A DNA stretch of 64,000 bases from Argopecten irradians (lineage: Eukaryota; Mollusca; Bivalvia; Pectinida; Pectinidae), in NCBI RefSeq assembly GCF_041381155.1, contig NC_091144.1:12843544-12907543 (forward strand). Direction: 5' to 3'. Below, piece by piece: positions 1-12,639 of the stretch (positions are counted from its first letter, which is position 1; each line of letters opens with the position of its first letter). Position numbers and translations under genes: made by a program. The notes under the pieces are model-generated. The model was not told the DNA's origin, made no database searches, and saw nothing but the letters and a program-made list of their open reading frames with translations.

Positions 1-750
1 TGGTTATGTGAAAGAACTAGCGTGAGTGAATTGTCCCTTTAAACATTTGATCGACTAGATTTAGGACCTCACATTTTCTCTTCTTTCTACCTTGACACCG
101 CCTCACTCTTGGCCTAGAACGCTCGTCCTTCCGAGGAAGGCTCTGTACTTCGGATAGGACAGACCATAGTCTACAAAAGCTGTAAAGGCGACTAAATTTA
201 GCACCGCATATTTTCTCATCTTCCTAACTGACCTTATTCTTCGAAAATCTAACTGGATAGTTGTCACTACATTGTACCTCACATTTGCTCGTCTCTGCGT
301 GTAAGGCTTTGTCACCTGGCCGGGACACACCATAGTCTACGAAAATTGCCGTTTCTGACTTTCTGCTCCTGCTTTTCAGCGTAAAAGGAGTGGGACACCC
401 GGTTTACCAATTGTCAGCATGATTTAGTCGGGTGGGGTTTGTGTTTGGTTGCTTCAATAAGATAATGTACATGCACTATAAAAAGAGCAAGAGAACCTCT
501 TATACAAAAAGGCACAATACAAATATACCACAGTCTACCAAAACTTACACAATTTCACAGTCTTTAAATGACCGTGGGTAGAATTATGACCTAATCAACT
601 AGCCAAGGCTAATTAATCATAGTGTAGTTTAGGGTCAGCATGGGTGCTGAGTTATATATTAATTCGATAGTATATATACTCCATTGACAATAACATGCGA
701 CAAGACATAATTAAATCTTATAATAGTATCATTGTTTTGCATTGTTACAG
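1..750. other. Tetraspanin upstream intron or 5' flank, no exon recognised
   Basis: No segment resembling the expected N-terminal cytoplasmic stretch and first half of TM1 was found, so the upstream exon is probably outside the window. A short fragment around 475-560 resembles the repeat at 4440-4545. Confidence 0.5.
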
Positions 751-942
751 CTGGCCGCTGCTGGGGCTCTAGGACTCGGGATATGGATCCAGGTATTGAA
801 GGGCAAGGTCGTGTTACACATAGTGGACTTCCTGTTTGATCCATCCATCATGATAATGTGTCTGGGCGGATCTGTTACATTTCTCGTCGCCTTCTTCGGC
901 TGTTGTGGATCACTCAGAGAGAACATCGTCCTCCTTACAATA
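751..942 (+). CDS. TSPAN33: Tetraspanin exon: end of TM1, small loop, TM2
   Basis: Acceptor TTACAG precedes 751 and donor GTAAGA follows 942; 64 codons, phase 0 at both ends. Encodes the end of TM1 (LGLGIWI), the small extracellular loop, TM2 ([19 protein letters not shown]) and the conserved GCCGSLREN turn. Confidence 0.88.
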
Positions 943-3900
943 GTAAGACAAGACGAAAGTAGAATTAGTTACCACTTTAATCATCACAATAGAAAGGCAA
1001 ACCGGAAGTAGAGTTATTCCTCACACTAGAAAGGCAAACCGAAAGTAGAATTAATCCTCACAATAGTTATGGTAAACCGAGAGTAGAACTAATCATCACT
1101 ATAGCTAAAGTAAACCGAAAGTAGAATTAATCCTCACAATATTTAAAGTAAACCGAAAGTAGAATTAATCCTTGCTCTTTTTATAAAGTGAGGAAACCCT
1201 CAAATAAAAATGCAATGTATCATGTACAGATGATAAAGCAAAATTGACTATTTTTGTAGTGGTAAAAATTACTTTTTTCTGAGATTCAATCCTTGTGTTA
1301 ACAAGACAATCTAGAGTTTACTACATTTGTTCTCAAGAAATACTTTACGTGCATATACTTATATATATATATATACATGAATAGGTGTAGTTGTCACAGC
1401 TGATGTTATGTCATTTCCCAAAGAAACGTGTATTGAATACTTAAATCATGTCAAATACAATTAACTGGTAAATGAATTAAGTAATCGATGCACTTGTTTT
1501 ACCTTAAATATAACAAAATATTTATTTTTGTTTTATTCTTATATGATATGGACATGTTATAGACAAATGAATTGAAAATAACATTATTCAATTCAACTTG
1601 ATATTTTATAAGAACCTTGTAAAAAAACCTTGGTCTTATATAGTATCTTTCTAAGATGATCAATGTGTTTAAAATAGGCGTGCGTTCTATTTGTTAAAAA
1701 CCGAACCAGTTGTGCCGATTCGAATGTGATGTACATGTATCTATATCTATATTGGAACGCGTTGTAGGTTAGGTTAGTTTATGTAAACGTAACACTTTGA
1801 TCCAAGATGGCGAATCTGGTCTAGTTTTGTTGAAAGTTTGATCTATATTCGTTGAAATTTGATTTATTATGTAATTTAATGCGTTTTTAATCGTTTTAGG
1901 TATTCCTTCTATATCCCATAATGCTCTTAAGATAGGAAATCATAAGTTTTTAAACCCGAAGCGTATCTTTCATATGGGTAACGGGTCTATCGCCATATTG
2001 GAAACGTATATATCAATTCAGTATAATTGACATGAACCGCAAAAGGAACCCATGGTAGGATATATAAAATTGTTTCGTCGCTTTTAAGACTCGAGAGAGA
2101 TATTTAATTTAGTATAATGTCGATCATAGAATACGGAAATGTGTAAAAGATGATTACAATGCCCGTTGCTAAGTAACGCAACTTCAGATTTATTTTTATG
2201 TAACAGTTTCCAAATATGCTCTATACCCAATTACCATGGTATGAAAAAAACGAAATCCAAGATTGGGCCAAAAATGCCCCTTAATGGTGCCATGTAGTCA
2301 TTTCATTTTCAAAAATGTTCTTTGTGTTTTTCCTAGTTGACGGGTCAATTACTTTCTTATTTCATCGTGTATCATTAGTGTTGTTCACGAGGCTATCTCC
2401 ATACACAGACACACTTGATTGAGAACATGCTAACGAATGAATGTACGACATTATCATTGTAGTATCATCCAATCAAAAATAAGTGAAAGGCCCAAAGGAT
2501 GAGTTCTATACAGACTGTTACTACCAAGTACAAATGTAGGTGCATGCATGTGCAAAGTCCATTGATGAAGCACAAGCACTAAATGTAAAATTAAAGTTTC
2601 GTTGATAAGGAAGAAACAGATCAAACCGAAACTATGTTTTTTTATTAAGAATTAGCTGTTTACTTCGATGTCTTACTTTTATATAGGAAGTTAAATCACA
2701 GGGCCACTCGTGTTCTTAATATGGCATCCTTCCTTTACTATAAGTATTCATTATGTGTGTCCTCTATTTCAGTATCATACGCTCGTGAGCGTCCTGTTAT
2801 TTGCGGAAGTTGCCCTCGTAGTCTTCGTCTTTGTTTTTTACTTCTCACCGGAAACCCTCGACAAACTAAACATCGTTCCGGAAGACACATTACGGGATGC
2901 TATCGTAAAATACCGAGACGATCCTGACATGCAAAATCTCATTGATGGCATTCAAGAATTGGTAAACGAACTATTGGAATGGTAGCTCAAAGAACTAATG
3001 ATATTTAATTTAGGATTTATAGAATGAAAAACTAATTTAGTTCACACTTTCTTTATTTTGATCTATGCATAAATTGTACAACGAAGATAAAATCAATTGG
3101 AAATAGGAACAAGCTAGTGTCCCAGACACTTATGTAAACCTATCACCATGTACAGTAACAGCAAATGATAACTTTGGAGCATGATAACACCATTCTTACA
3201 CAATAACTCACTCACTCGCATTCACATTTGGTAATAAATACAGAAAACATATAACATGTTTAAACTCGAATGAAATTTGTGGGTTGTAATATCTTACATA
3301 TAACTATTCAATGGAAGCAAATCTGTCCGTTTTGATTATGTAGTGCTTTACGGTTAAGGATTTCGATTTATCAGCTCTATATTCATCTCCAAAAAGAAAA
3401 CGATCCAAAGTAACACTAATCTAATGAGGTAGGTAGCGTCGTCTTATTTCATCAAATCGACCACATTCGAGTAAAAAAAGTTTGTTATCTTCGACCACAC
3501 CACATATACTTTTAGATGGTACACTATTTTTTTTGGCAAATAAATGACTATTTAGAGCACTGCACTCCAATCTTAGTCGTGTATGATATAGTTGACCCTC
3601 ACGGGTACCAAAACTGAAATAGGCAGGCGTATACTGTGAATGCTTATGATTAAGATAAGTTTTTAAGGCAGAAATAGAAGGGTTTGAGCGAATACTTAGT
3701 GGTAGACTATTCCATTGGTTTATAACAGAAGGAAGAAAGGATTTTTGATAGAATGAGGTTTTATATGATATAGGTGTAATAAATGTAAGGTCCGAGTGTC
3801 TAGTATCATATGAATGACCTTAGATACAGTTTTAGGGATCACTTTTATAGAAGTATTCAGGTGTATAATGATAGAACATCTTGTGGAAATGAATAATTTT

Positions 3901-6900
3901 ATGAACTTGTCTTCGATCCAATAAGCTGACCCATGCCGATTCGATGAACTGTTTCTCAATACTAACCAATTTTATTGCACCTGTAATTATTCTAGCTGCT
4001 TCAATATTTAAATTCCCAAGTGTGTTCTCTAGTTCATGAGATATGTTTCCCCAAATTATATCATACCCCATTATGGGCCTTATAAATGAAAAGTAAATTG
4101 TTTGTAGAGTGTTCCTATCAAGTTTAAATTTTAAAGATCGCAGAAAGTTTAGTTTTGGAGAGACTTTAGAAATTATGTAATTTACATGATCTGCCCAACT
4201 CCCATTAGCGGAAGAATAGAAACCGAGATGCTGATGAGAGTCGACACTGATATAAGGTACTTGTTCATATGAAGGATGGGGTTATTTGAACGGTTTCGTT
4301 TCCTACTTATTAAAACAAAATTTTAGACATAATTTATTATGTTTTCTACTTCCACCTCATTTTGTTTCATTGAACGTTTGTTCTTAGCACGAAGAAAGTT
4401 CTGTCTCCTGGCATAAATCTGATATCCGGCTGTTGCTTGGTGTCTTCGGGCTGCATGCTTCAGTGATATTGCACTATAAAGGGCAACAGTTTCACTATTA
4501 AAGAGGCCACAATACGAATATACCGCAGTCTCCCAAAACATGCACCTCGCACACATACACGCAACACATCGCATACATGGGAGGCCGTCCTTACTTGACC
4601 ATAGCTGTTAATAGGACGTTAATTAATCAAACAAACACACAAACAAACCTTAATTTAAGCAAAAAGGGGATGGAACGATTGGTTTGTCTGTTATCGGTAA
4701 AATGTTACTTAATCCGCTAAACCTGCCTATACTATTAGGCTTTTTTTGCCTAATATATAGACAAAATTTACTTCTTTCTTTTCTGATCTAGATGGATTGC
4801 TGTGGTGTGAGTAATACGGAATCCGGATACAGAGACTGGAACAACAACATCTACTTTAACTGCTCCGACTTAAACCCGAGCCACGAGAGATGTTCCGTAC
4901 CTTTCTCGTGTTGTATCATTAACCCAGTACGTAAGATATTCATAAATATACAACCATTTATTCTTGGAAGACTCATGGAAAGTGTAGCGGTTGTCGTCAA
5001 TATGTTATTGGCCATACGTACATGTAGGCTGTATGTCTCCAGTATTTATGCTTTTTAAAATGGCTTTTGGTTACGTTGGGGCATTACCATTTTTATCCCC
5101 CTCTTTTCCCGAAGCGGAGATATCAATTTGGGTCTTTCAGTCTGTCTGTCCGTCTGTCCGTCTGTCTGTCTGTCTCTAACGCTTGGTTTTCGTAAAATAA
5201 TTGACACAAATCTTAAGCGATTTTTTGTAACTTGGTCATATTGTTAAATGTGCAAAGGGCTCAGATGAGTTCGCTCGGCACTTTCATTGGACCCTATTTG
5301 GCGATATTATGGCCCTTTGATTAACGAAAGCACCAGTCTGTTTCCGTTCAATAACTGTCGCAAATATTACCGTATTTTCTCGAAACTTGGTAACAGGTTT
5401 AAATGTCTTAGGGCCTTGGCCAAATAGATCTGGAGTTTGAATTTGCTTATTATTTTAGATTTATTAAGATGGACCCGAATTTGACTTAAATGTTTACATG
5501 GATTTTATATTAAAAACGTATATTTTTATTCTTCAAAAACGTATTTCATAATAAGATACTACTTATCTGGCCATTGATATCGGTCCTTATTGTGATTGTA
5601 ATGATACAACAGTACTGTTGTGCAGAGAAAGGTTTAAGCATAAATGGTGGAGTCGGTCAGTATCGTTGTGCACACTTTTTTCATAGCAAATGATTTATTT
5701 TGCAGTCATCTTACCAGTTTTAATATATATTTTTTCTGTTTAGGGAGACAAGATCAATTTTTTATGTGGTAATGGTGCCCTAGAGCGGCCGGTGAGTAGT
5801 CCACTCTGTAACAAGCTGCAGTTTTCTCTCTCTAACCAAACACTGTAGGAAAAGGTGGCTTTTAGGTTGACAAGAAGACGAAACGTTCCGAATTGAAGAT
5901 TTTGGAAACATAGGTCGATCAAAGCACCTAAAAATATAACCAATTGATAAAAATCTCCTTATATAGTTTATGTAATTTTATGATGTTATCTGTCAAACCC
6001 GTTGTACTGAAATAGTCTTCGTTTATATCGGTGATTGTCACCCTTTTGGATGTGACTGCACGTAAGTGTGGTACTACACCTCAGGGAGATAGCAGTTTCA
6101 GCGAGTCATGTATGTTCTTCCAATACACACAAGAAAGGACTACACACATGCAAAATACGTGCACATGGGAATTATAAGCTTTCGAAAAATACCAAAACTA
6201 TTACTGAACCAAAGCATTTTAAAATGCTATAGTTTTAGGGAAATAATTAATTGCAATACCGTCAGTCATGAATTACTTCAGTTCCAAAAGCATACATAGC
6301 ACTAATAATTGTATTCATGTTTGATTTATTAGAAACAGTTATGTATAGTTAGAAGTCATTATTCTATTCCAGAAATGTATTTTGTTATATTTTACGTAAT
6401 GTGATAGCAGTATTTTCCATAACAGTTGGCGGAAGTAGAAGCGGTGATTCACCCCGAGGGCTGCCTATACAAACTTGGCGTATGGATACAACGGAATTCT
6501 CTGATAATAGGAGGCAGCACACTAGGAATATTTATACCTCAGGTAAACGTTTTATAATGTCGTTTAACACGTGCGTACGTGTGTGAATTTGTTTTATATA
6601 TGCAATATATTCAACAAGGACCAGAATCTAAATCCCTAACAGTGGAGGAATGCTTTACGAAAGCGGTGGAGGTATGAAATGGGTAATAAACGAATAATAA
6701 ACATAGGGTTAAGACGGCTGTTACGACCGCCTATGTAGGCTATAAATTTTGGAAAGCATATTTGGAATGACCTTTCCACTATATTCTATATAAATTATAC
6801 CTGTACTAAGTTTTGGTTTCAGATATTATTTTAAACAAAAGGATTGGACACAAGTTATTTCAACTTGTATCAAGCCCTCGTCAATAATATTACAAATATT

Positions 6901-9039
6901 CATAATCAATTTGAAGATGGCAGACTTAAAATGTTATTCGGAAACAAAATCTCTATATAATCATATAAATCAATATAAACATAGAATAAACGTAGTAGTT
7001 TGAAACATATAATGTACATTTCCTTCCACCTTTTTCTTACATACTCCATGAGAGAGAGAGAGGAAGAAAGAGAGAGAGAGAGAGATAAAAATCTTTTTGT
7101 ATGAAGAATGTATTTTTGAGTTTCATTAATAATAAATTCATTATCGTTTTATGTTAAGTTAGAATCATCGAACAACAAGGTTTGTAGGCTGAGTGGTATA
7201 TAATCGTTTAAATTTTTGTAAAGCTCTATACGTTGCCGAGCATATAAGTTACAATTAAAAAAATAATGATATGCGTCTTCACATTCAAAACCACATGCAC
7301 AGATTTGGTCGTCAGAAAGATTTACTCGAAACAGGTCATATTTTAGGATACTGGATATATTTCTTAGTCTGCAGTGCAAGATATTATTTTTCCGGTCACC
7401 AAGGAGAAACAGATAGGATGGACATGAATTATGTTTTTACGGAGAGTATCTCTAAAAGTGCCAAATCTGTTTGTCTGTCTAATATTAGTATCTAAATTGT
7501 TCCAGAGCATTATAGTTGCTAGAAAGAATGACATATTAGTTGTTTCCAGAAGGTTATTGAGTAAAGTGTAATTTTCGGAGTCTCTTAGTCTGAATCTAGA
7601 GTTTTCAGAATTGAAATGAGGGAGTAGAGAAGATACATTGTAGATAAGAGCGTGTTAGCCCATTATGTACTTTGAAAAAAAAGAAGTTAATTTGACGTCT
7701 AGACCTTCGGTCAGATAAGGTTTCCCAGCCCGTTTCAGGATAAAGGGATTGCCTACTAGTATATGAAGGTAGTCCTGTCACTATCCTACCAGCTTCTAGT
7801 TGAATTTTCTCTAATTTGTCAGCATCAGCAACACAACGCCAATCCCATAATTCACAGCAATACTCTAAAGTTGGTAGCATATATGGTGTATAGATCTTGT
7901 TCAGTGTATTACGATTTAAAATATACTTTAATTTTCTTAAGATACCAACTAGTTTTGAAGCTTGTTTAGATATATGATAAATGTGGTAGCTCCTTTTTAC
8001 AGTTTGAATCAATAAATACACCGAGGTGTTTATGTTGGTCAACGAAGTCTACACTTAATTTATTAAGGTAAATGTTAATAACATGGTATAATTCAAAATT
8101 AGAAATCAGCAGAGTTTCTGTTTTGGATGGATAAAATTTAACTTACCATTTATTCGCCCAAGTTTGGATAGAAGAAAGATCGTTATTAATTGTATTTTCG
8201 ATGACTAAAGGAGATTCATCTTAACATAGTCAATAAATAGTTTTGAAATACAATCAAGATTATCGGTTATATCGTTAATATACAAGATGAATAGCAAGGG
8301 ATCGAGGACAGAGCCTTATGGCACTCCTGCATTAGTTTTATTACAGAAAATCTGCTGTTTCATACGATATAATATTAAGAGTTTTTAAAATGTCAGTTAT
8401 GTCGTCAGTTGTGAAATGAATGCCTGAGTCCGTCATTGGGTTAGTAGTTAATACGTCTACATAAGTGTCGTCAATTGTTGTAATGGATACAAAATAATCG
8501 TTCAATAAGTTAAATTGTCTATGTCACCTGTCATCGGATTCGTAAGTGGTGGTAATGAGTTTGTCTTGTCAGATGTCTTTATTGGGTTACAAACAGTTTT
8601 CCAAATTTTGTTTGGGTTCGAATCAGTGAAAGTGTCTAATAAACCGTTAATATTAGCATAATATAGGTCTTTAGTCCGTTTCTTTAAGTTATTTACGTAA
8701 TTGCGTTGGCGTCTAAATCTGTTATAATTATTGTCGGTACGGTTTGTCTTAAATTGAACCCTGTACTCAGTTAGATATATAGCGAACTATCCAATATATC
8801 TTGCGAAGGTACATGTATAAATATAAAAGAAAAAAACCCACTAGACTTCATTGCTAGTCCTTCCTGCCTTTTAAGTAAGATATATACGCTTGGTAAGAAG
8901 TCATAAATGATAACTTGTACAAAATATAGCTCTACAGAATACTGTGTGTTTGTTTCAGGTAATTGCTATTTGTTTTGCCAAGCAGCTGAAGGACCAAATC
9001 AAAGCACAGACAGCGAAGTGGCAGTTTGACCGCACGTGA
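751..9039 (+). CDS. TSPAN33: TSPAN33-like tetraspanin (TspanC8 type), 3' six exons
   Basis: Spliced gene, exons 751-942, 2773-2961, 4792-4926, 5744-5791, 6426-6542 and 8959-9039, all joined at phase 0 with GT/AG ends. The visible 191 residues start near the end of TM1, so the N-terminus lies upstream of the window. Seen in order: the small extracellular loop, TM2 ending in [11 protein letters not shown]3, a large loop with [12 protein letters not shown], the CCG motif, VPFSCC, LCG and EGC, then TM4 and the short tail [10 protein letters not shown]. The large loop has eight cysteines, the hallmark of the TspanC8 group, whose known members bind ADAM10 and control its exit from the ER and its substrate choice. 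Sequence around [12 protein letters not shown] and the tail most resembles TSPAN33. Plasma-membrane location and ADAM10 partnership are inferred from the family. Introns contain antisense retrotransposon fragments. Confidence 0.9.
955..1175. repeat. Intronic minisatellite, about 40-base unit
   Basis: About five degenerate copies built around AAACCGAAAGTAGAATTAAT and TCCTCACAATA, starting 12 bases after the splice donor at 942. Copies differ by a few substitutions and small indels. Confidence 0.7.
2773..2961 (+). CDS. TSPAN33: Tetraspanin exon: TM3 and start of large loop
   Basis: Acceptor TATTTCAG, donor GTAAAC; 63 codons. TM3 ([20 protein letters not shown]) is followed by the first helix of the large extracellular loop with [16 protein letters not shown], the segment most like TSPAN33. 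Confidence 0.9.
3421..4265 (-). mobile_element. Non-LTR retrotransposon fragment, C-terminal reverse-transcriptase region
   Basis: The antisense strand of the third-exon intron encodes the C-terminal part of a CR1/jockey-like pol. One frame from about 4249 to 3832 reads [30 protein letters not shown] and [14 protein letters not shown]. After a frameshift near 3830 it resumes with [12 protein letters not shown] and ends with [13 protein letters not shown] and a stop at 3421. Endonuclease and catalytic RT core are missing. It is a dead 5'-truncated copy, opposite in strand to the host gene. Confidence 0.75.
4440..4650 (+). mobile_element. SINE-like 3' tail with CAAA repeats
   Basis: Contains CATACATGGGAGGCCGTCC, then TAGCTGTTAATAGGACGTTA, and a tail of AAACAAAC repeats. 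The same block is at 28497-28614, where it is flanked by a target-site duplication, so this is a mobile sequence and not part of the gene. Confidence 0.6.
4792..4926 (+). CDS. TSPAN33: Tetraspanin exon: CCG and PFSCC cysteine motifs
   Basis: Acceptor GATCTAG, donor GTACGT at 4927; 45 codons. Holds six of the eight loop cysteines: CCG, FNC, ERC and SCC. A second GTAAGA lies four bases further on but would break the frame into the next exon, so the first donor is preferred. Confidence 0.9.
5088..5450 (+). repeat. Degenerate dispersed repeat with a GTCT/GTCC tract
   Basis: Begins with TTTTTATCCCCCTC, runs into CTGTCTGTCCGTCTGTCC and then low-complexity unique sequence. The layout (a GTCC/GTCT tract near the left end) resembles the larger tandem-repeat elements at 23.3, 27.2 and 39.9 kb. 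No second terminus was identified. Confidence 0.35.
5744..5791 (+). CDS. TSPAN33: Tetraspanin small exon with LCG
   Basis: A 48-base exon, easily missed by length filters. Acceptor TGTTTAG, donor GTGAGT; 16 codons, [16 protein letters not shown], supplying the seventh loop cysteine at the position of the family's N-T-x-C-G. Confidence 0.85.
6426..6542 (+). CDS. TSPAN33: Tetraspanin exon: eighth loop cysteine and start of TM4
   Basis: Acceptor CATAACAG, donor GTAAAC; 39 codons. [16 protein letters not shown] carries the eighth loop cysteine; [15 protein letters not shown] is the first part of TM4. Confidence 0.88.
7050..7085. repeat. GA microsatellite
   Basis: GAGAGAG runs interrupted by GGAAGAAA inside the fifth tetraspanin intron of the window. 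Confidence 0.8.
7140..8790 (-). mobile_element. Non-LTR retrotransposon, 5'-truncated pol fragment
   Basis: Antisense to the tetraspanin. Reading from 8790 downward: a linker region, a recognisable RT block [12 protein letters not shown] near 8300, then [34 protein letters not shown] and [13 protein letters not shown] (8042-7605), and a C-terminal [15 protein letters not shown] zinc-knuckle-like segment ending at 7149. Several frameshifts and stops interrupt it. Family: CR1/jockey-like, judged from motif order only. It is a different copy from the one at 3.4-4.3 kb. Confidence 0.75.
8959..9039 (+). CDS. TSPAN33: Tetraspanin last coding exon: end of TM4, cytoplasmic tail, stop
   Basis: Acceptor TTTCAG; 26 codons and [20 protein letters not shown] completes TM4 and gives a short basic tail ending WQFDRT. 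Downstream AATAAA motifs lie at 9366 and 9709. Confidence 0.88.
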   Translation, partial: VIAICFAKQLKDQIKAQTAKWQFDRT

Positions 9040-9365
9040 CATAGCAGGAAGTAAAGGACAGTATCTGTTTCTATTGTCAGGACTTACATGTATCTTGCCT
9101 CTGAAGTGGGCAGGTTTGGAGCGGTCATTATAACTTTGTGTTTTCATGTATGCCAATATTTTGACTGCTTTGTATGATATTATTGATACCAGATTTACAA
9201 TGGGGTATGTATATAGTATATAAGTTCATATATAACTTTCAGCTGAACTTACTTTGTTCTATTCCACAATACTCCTAACTTCGTCTGTCATATGAAACTA
9301 GCAGCGCACTATTTTCAGTGAATAGAATATCTATATATCTGACATGAATCCACAAGAACCCAAAA

Positions 9366-9371
9366 AATAAA
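9366..9371 (+). terminator. Candidate poly(A) signal of the tetraspanin gene
   Basis: AATAAA about 330 bases after the stop codon. A second AATAAA at 9709 in an A-rich tract is the alternative. In AT-rich DNA this hexamer is weak evidence. Confidence 0.35.
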
Positions 9372-10077
9372 ATATAAGTCTTATGATTTATGTCAAACGA
9401 AGAAAGCACACAACTAAAGTGGTATGGTGTTCAGGTTAGTAAGTTTTCTGGTATTAAGTCTTTTGTGTAATTGTACATGCAAATATTATAATTAGACACG
9501 TCATATAAAGCAATGGAACACGTTATCAATATGCACTGTACATGAACAATCAACAAGCCATGTATATTTCAATACCTACAATGTAAGAAACGATAGATGT
9601 ATTCTATGATTAAAATTACTAATAGGTACAGAATGCAAGCTCTGTCATTTATCTAAATGAAAAAAAATAGTGTTTGTCCGTCCAAATTTATTTTTATGTG
9701 TTTTTGAAAATAAAAAAAAACAACAATAGAAATGGGATTTGTCTTATTTCATGAACAAAAACTGCATGAAAATTGCCAAATATTATTCCTGTACATAAAG
9801 TATGTGCCTGGTATCATCAGTTAACCGCGAAGGTCCAGCGTGACGGTTATGTAAGGCGGAATTTGACATATGATTAAAAATCTTATAATTTCGAACAGTA
9901 TCAAATCCGTTTCCATTTTATACTGATTTTGATTATCATGGTAAATTTGCAACAGAAAACACCTGTTAGCATCAGTATGGGAGCAGGTTTCTGAAGCATC
10001 GTTCGTTTGTTTGTTTGATTGATTAAATCAACTTCCTGTTATCAGCTATGGTCATGTAAGCTTATACATCCTCGATA

Positions 10078-10130
10078 TTCTAGGGGTAACTATAACTGGC
10101 ATTATATCCACCCATGGACTATATCATATT
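10078..10130 (+). repeat. Dispersed 55-base hairpin motif, copy 1
   Basis: GGGGTAACTATAACTGGCAT then ATATCCACCCATGGACTATA. Related copies lie at 33570, 40549 and 44591. The two ends (GGGGT and ACCCxTGG) can pair. Confidence 0.55.
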
Positions 10131-10328
10131 AATTCTATTTTGCTTGTTTCGAGCATTTTCATTGGCTTAAAAATTTACTTTATCAGCCCATAAAGGAAAA
10201 TATGGCGTCGCCGTTTGTAACATTGCTTCTTATTGGCTGAGATGACGGCGTAATGATTTCATAGACAAAAGAGTCCCAAAATGAATTTTGAATATTGAAG
10301 AGATCATCTTCAGTAAATTAAATTATAG

Positions 10329-10478
10329 GGATTAATTTGAATCGATTTTTATGTTATGGAGATATAACTCAAAAATCTGAACGTACTCTCATCATAAACC
10401 GCTTCGGGGTTTATTTAGAGTACACTCAGATTTTTGCGTTACATCTCCATAACATAAAAATCTATTCAAGTTAATCCT
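10329..10478. repeat. Palindromic inverted repeat, MITE-like
   Basis: Two arms of about 60 bases: one contains TTTATGTTATGGAGATATAA and CTCAAAAATCTGA, the other its near-reverse complement, around a small centre ACCGCTTCGGGGTTTAT. No clear target-site duplication, so exact ends are uncertain. Confidence 0.65.
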
Positions 10479-12167
10479 TAAGTAAAACTGGAGGGAACAC
10501 AATAAAACGGATAAATTAGTCATTTCATGTAAATCAAAAGAGCCTTATAACGGTACACTGTCATTGACTTTGTGGCTTTGAAGCTTCAAAGGATATGTTT
10601 GTAAGGCCTGTAAAAAGATTACAACACTCCTGTCAATGGCTCTCCATCACAATTTAAATAAGCGCGTCGAAGCAGCTTCGCTCTTAAGGATTGATCGAAT
10701 ATTTGAAGGCTCGAAAAAAAAATAAAAATAAAAATCTACTCTCGTATCGTAAAAATTAGTGTTAATGAACTGAAACAAGAAAGGTAACTCCCATTAAAAT
10801 ATAGGAATCACTACAGGGACCATGTCTAGTCTACAAATTAAGACAACGTATATTTTGCTTTGCTAAATCATTTTTTTTCCAAAAATATATTAGGCTTATT
10901 TTTAAGCGTGCGTGTTTTCTTACAGTTTACGCAAATGGAGATTAGAGATAAAATGAACAGGTGTTGATTGCAGAACAGTTAACTCTGCCATTGTGTGTGA
11001 GAGAAATGAAAGTTTGAAAAAAATATCCTTTAACACTGTAACCATCCATGTATGTAGGTAATTTCACTATCCATCGTGAGTTACGTCCCCTTGCAATTTA
11101 TCGATCGTAGGGTCAGCCTGCCAACGCGATTAACGTTAACGTAAGCATAATTTTAACGTTTGGGGACGCGTTCCATTGACCTATCGAATTGGCCAATTAA
11201 ATGATTATTGCTTCCAAATCTTTGATGTGAATTTCGGGGGACGAAATGCATATAGTTTGAAAAAGCTGTCGGAATTATTTTCGTGTACATAGTCATCGTT
11301 TTTTTCAAAAGTTTAGGCTAGATCAAATCCAATAGAAGCTGCCCACAGCCCGATTTTCTTTAAACTTTGCATATCGAATGTACTACCAGTGTTCCCTCTA
11401 AAATAACACTACTTATTCTTTTTAAGATTTTAAAAAAGAGCAAGGGGTCTGAAATCTTCGTGTTGATTTTCCAATTTCAACAAATTTTATTTCAAAATAT
11501 TATTTGAAAAAGAATTGAACAACAGGCATAGAATATATAAGTTCTCTCCCTTGGTAACAACTAGAACATAGCAAGATATATAAGAAAAGATACGCAGTGT
11601 TGTTTACAATATATATCAGTATCAACATATCATAATTATCAGATACAAGATTTGAATATGGAAGTTTGTAGTTACAGATATTTTTTAATCATGTTTAATC
11701 GCTAAAAACTGTATGTATATAGAAGAAAATTGCCAGGTTTTAAAAGCTTATTGGTACTGAATCCAGTATTCAATGAAAGGCGTCCATCCACCCATAGGAT
11801 ACAGACCAAAACATCTTCATACCGGCTTACTAGCCATTTGTCATTCATTAATTCAGTCATTTTATTCCGTAGGTCTTTCGGTCTACATAGGTGAATATAT
11901 CAATTGCAACGTACAGATCCATATAAGAAGAAGGATCAACAAATATTGGAATATTACATAGATTCATATAAGGAATAATAAGATTCATATTGTAATAATA
12001 ATATATTGTGAATTCAGTGAGTGACAGATGATGGGTCATCACCCATGAGTTTTGGGGCCAGTCATGGATACTGGATTCTGTTCTTAAAGTAATATAGTTA
12101 AGGTGAGTATGTCAGTTTTGCTGTATTTATGAATACACTTTGAAAGATTTTTAAAAGGTTATATAGG

Positions 12168-12516
12168 TTAAAGATGCTCCACCGCTGACAAATGGTATTT
12201 TTTCATTTTCAAAATTCAAAAACAGGAGCAGACGATTTAATGTTTTTCTTCAGTTACAAAAGTTACTTACTTCACACTATTACCACCATTGAAGTATGAG
12301 CTTCTAATTTTACTTCAAGTTAAAAATATGAAAAATAATTAATTTCATTCCGAAAAAAACCCCGTAGCGCTATATCCTGTATGGAATGAAGTAATGATTG
12401 CGCATGCGAAAAAATATTTTATGTGATTTTTTGTGTTATTTAGGCACATATAAACACCAATTTTTGTTCAAATAAGAAATATCATTCATGTTCTAACGGC
12501 GGTAGAGCATCTTTAA
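12168..12516. mobile_element. TTAA-flanked MITE, copy 1
   Basis: 349 bases. Terminal inverted repeats AGATGCTCCACCGC...GCGGTAGAGCATCT (one mismatch) sit between TTAA tetramers. Internal blocks CAGTTACAAAAGTTACTTAC and TGGAATGAAGTAATGATTGC are shared with two other copies in the window. TTAA flanks suggest mobilisation by a piggyBac-type transposase. No coding capacity. Confidence 0.8.
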
Positions 12517-12639
12517 GTTACATTTAATTGTTATATAATCATAGTGTTAGAAAATATAGGACATAATTATAAGATGATGATTGAATTATAACCATCTCCA
12601 GAAAAATCATATTTATGTTAATAACTAAATATAATTCAA

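Larger units (their letters stand above)
9372..12167. other. Intergenic, no gene recognised
   Basis: AT-rich with short unsupported frames. Contains a reversed SINE-tail fragment near 10005-10070, one copy of the dispersed 55-base hairpin motif at 10078-10130 and the inverted repeat at 10329-10478. Nothing else stands out. Confidence 0.5.

Noticed and set aside
4927..4935. Alternative donor GTAAGA for the third tetraspanin exon
   Set aside because: Shifts phase and breaks the join to the LCG exon.
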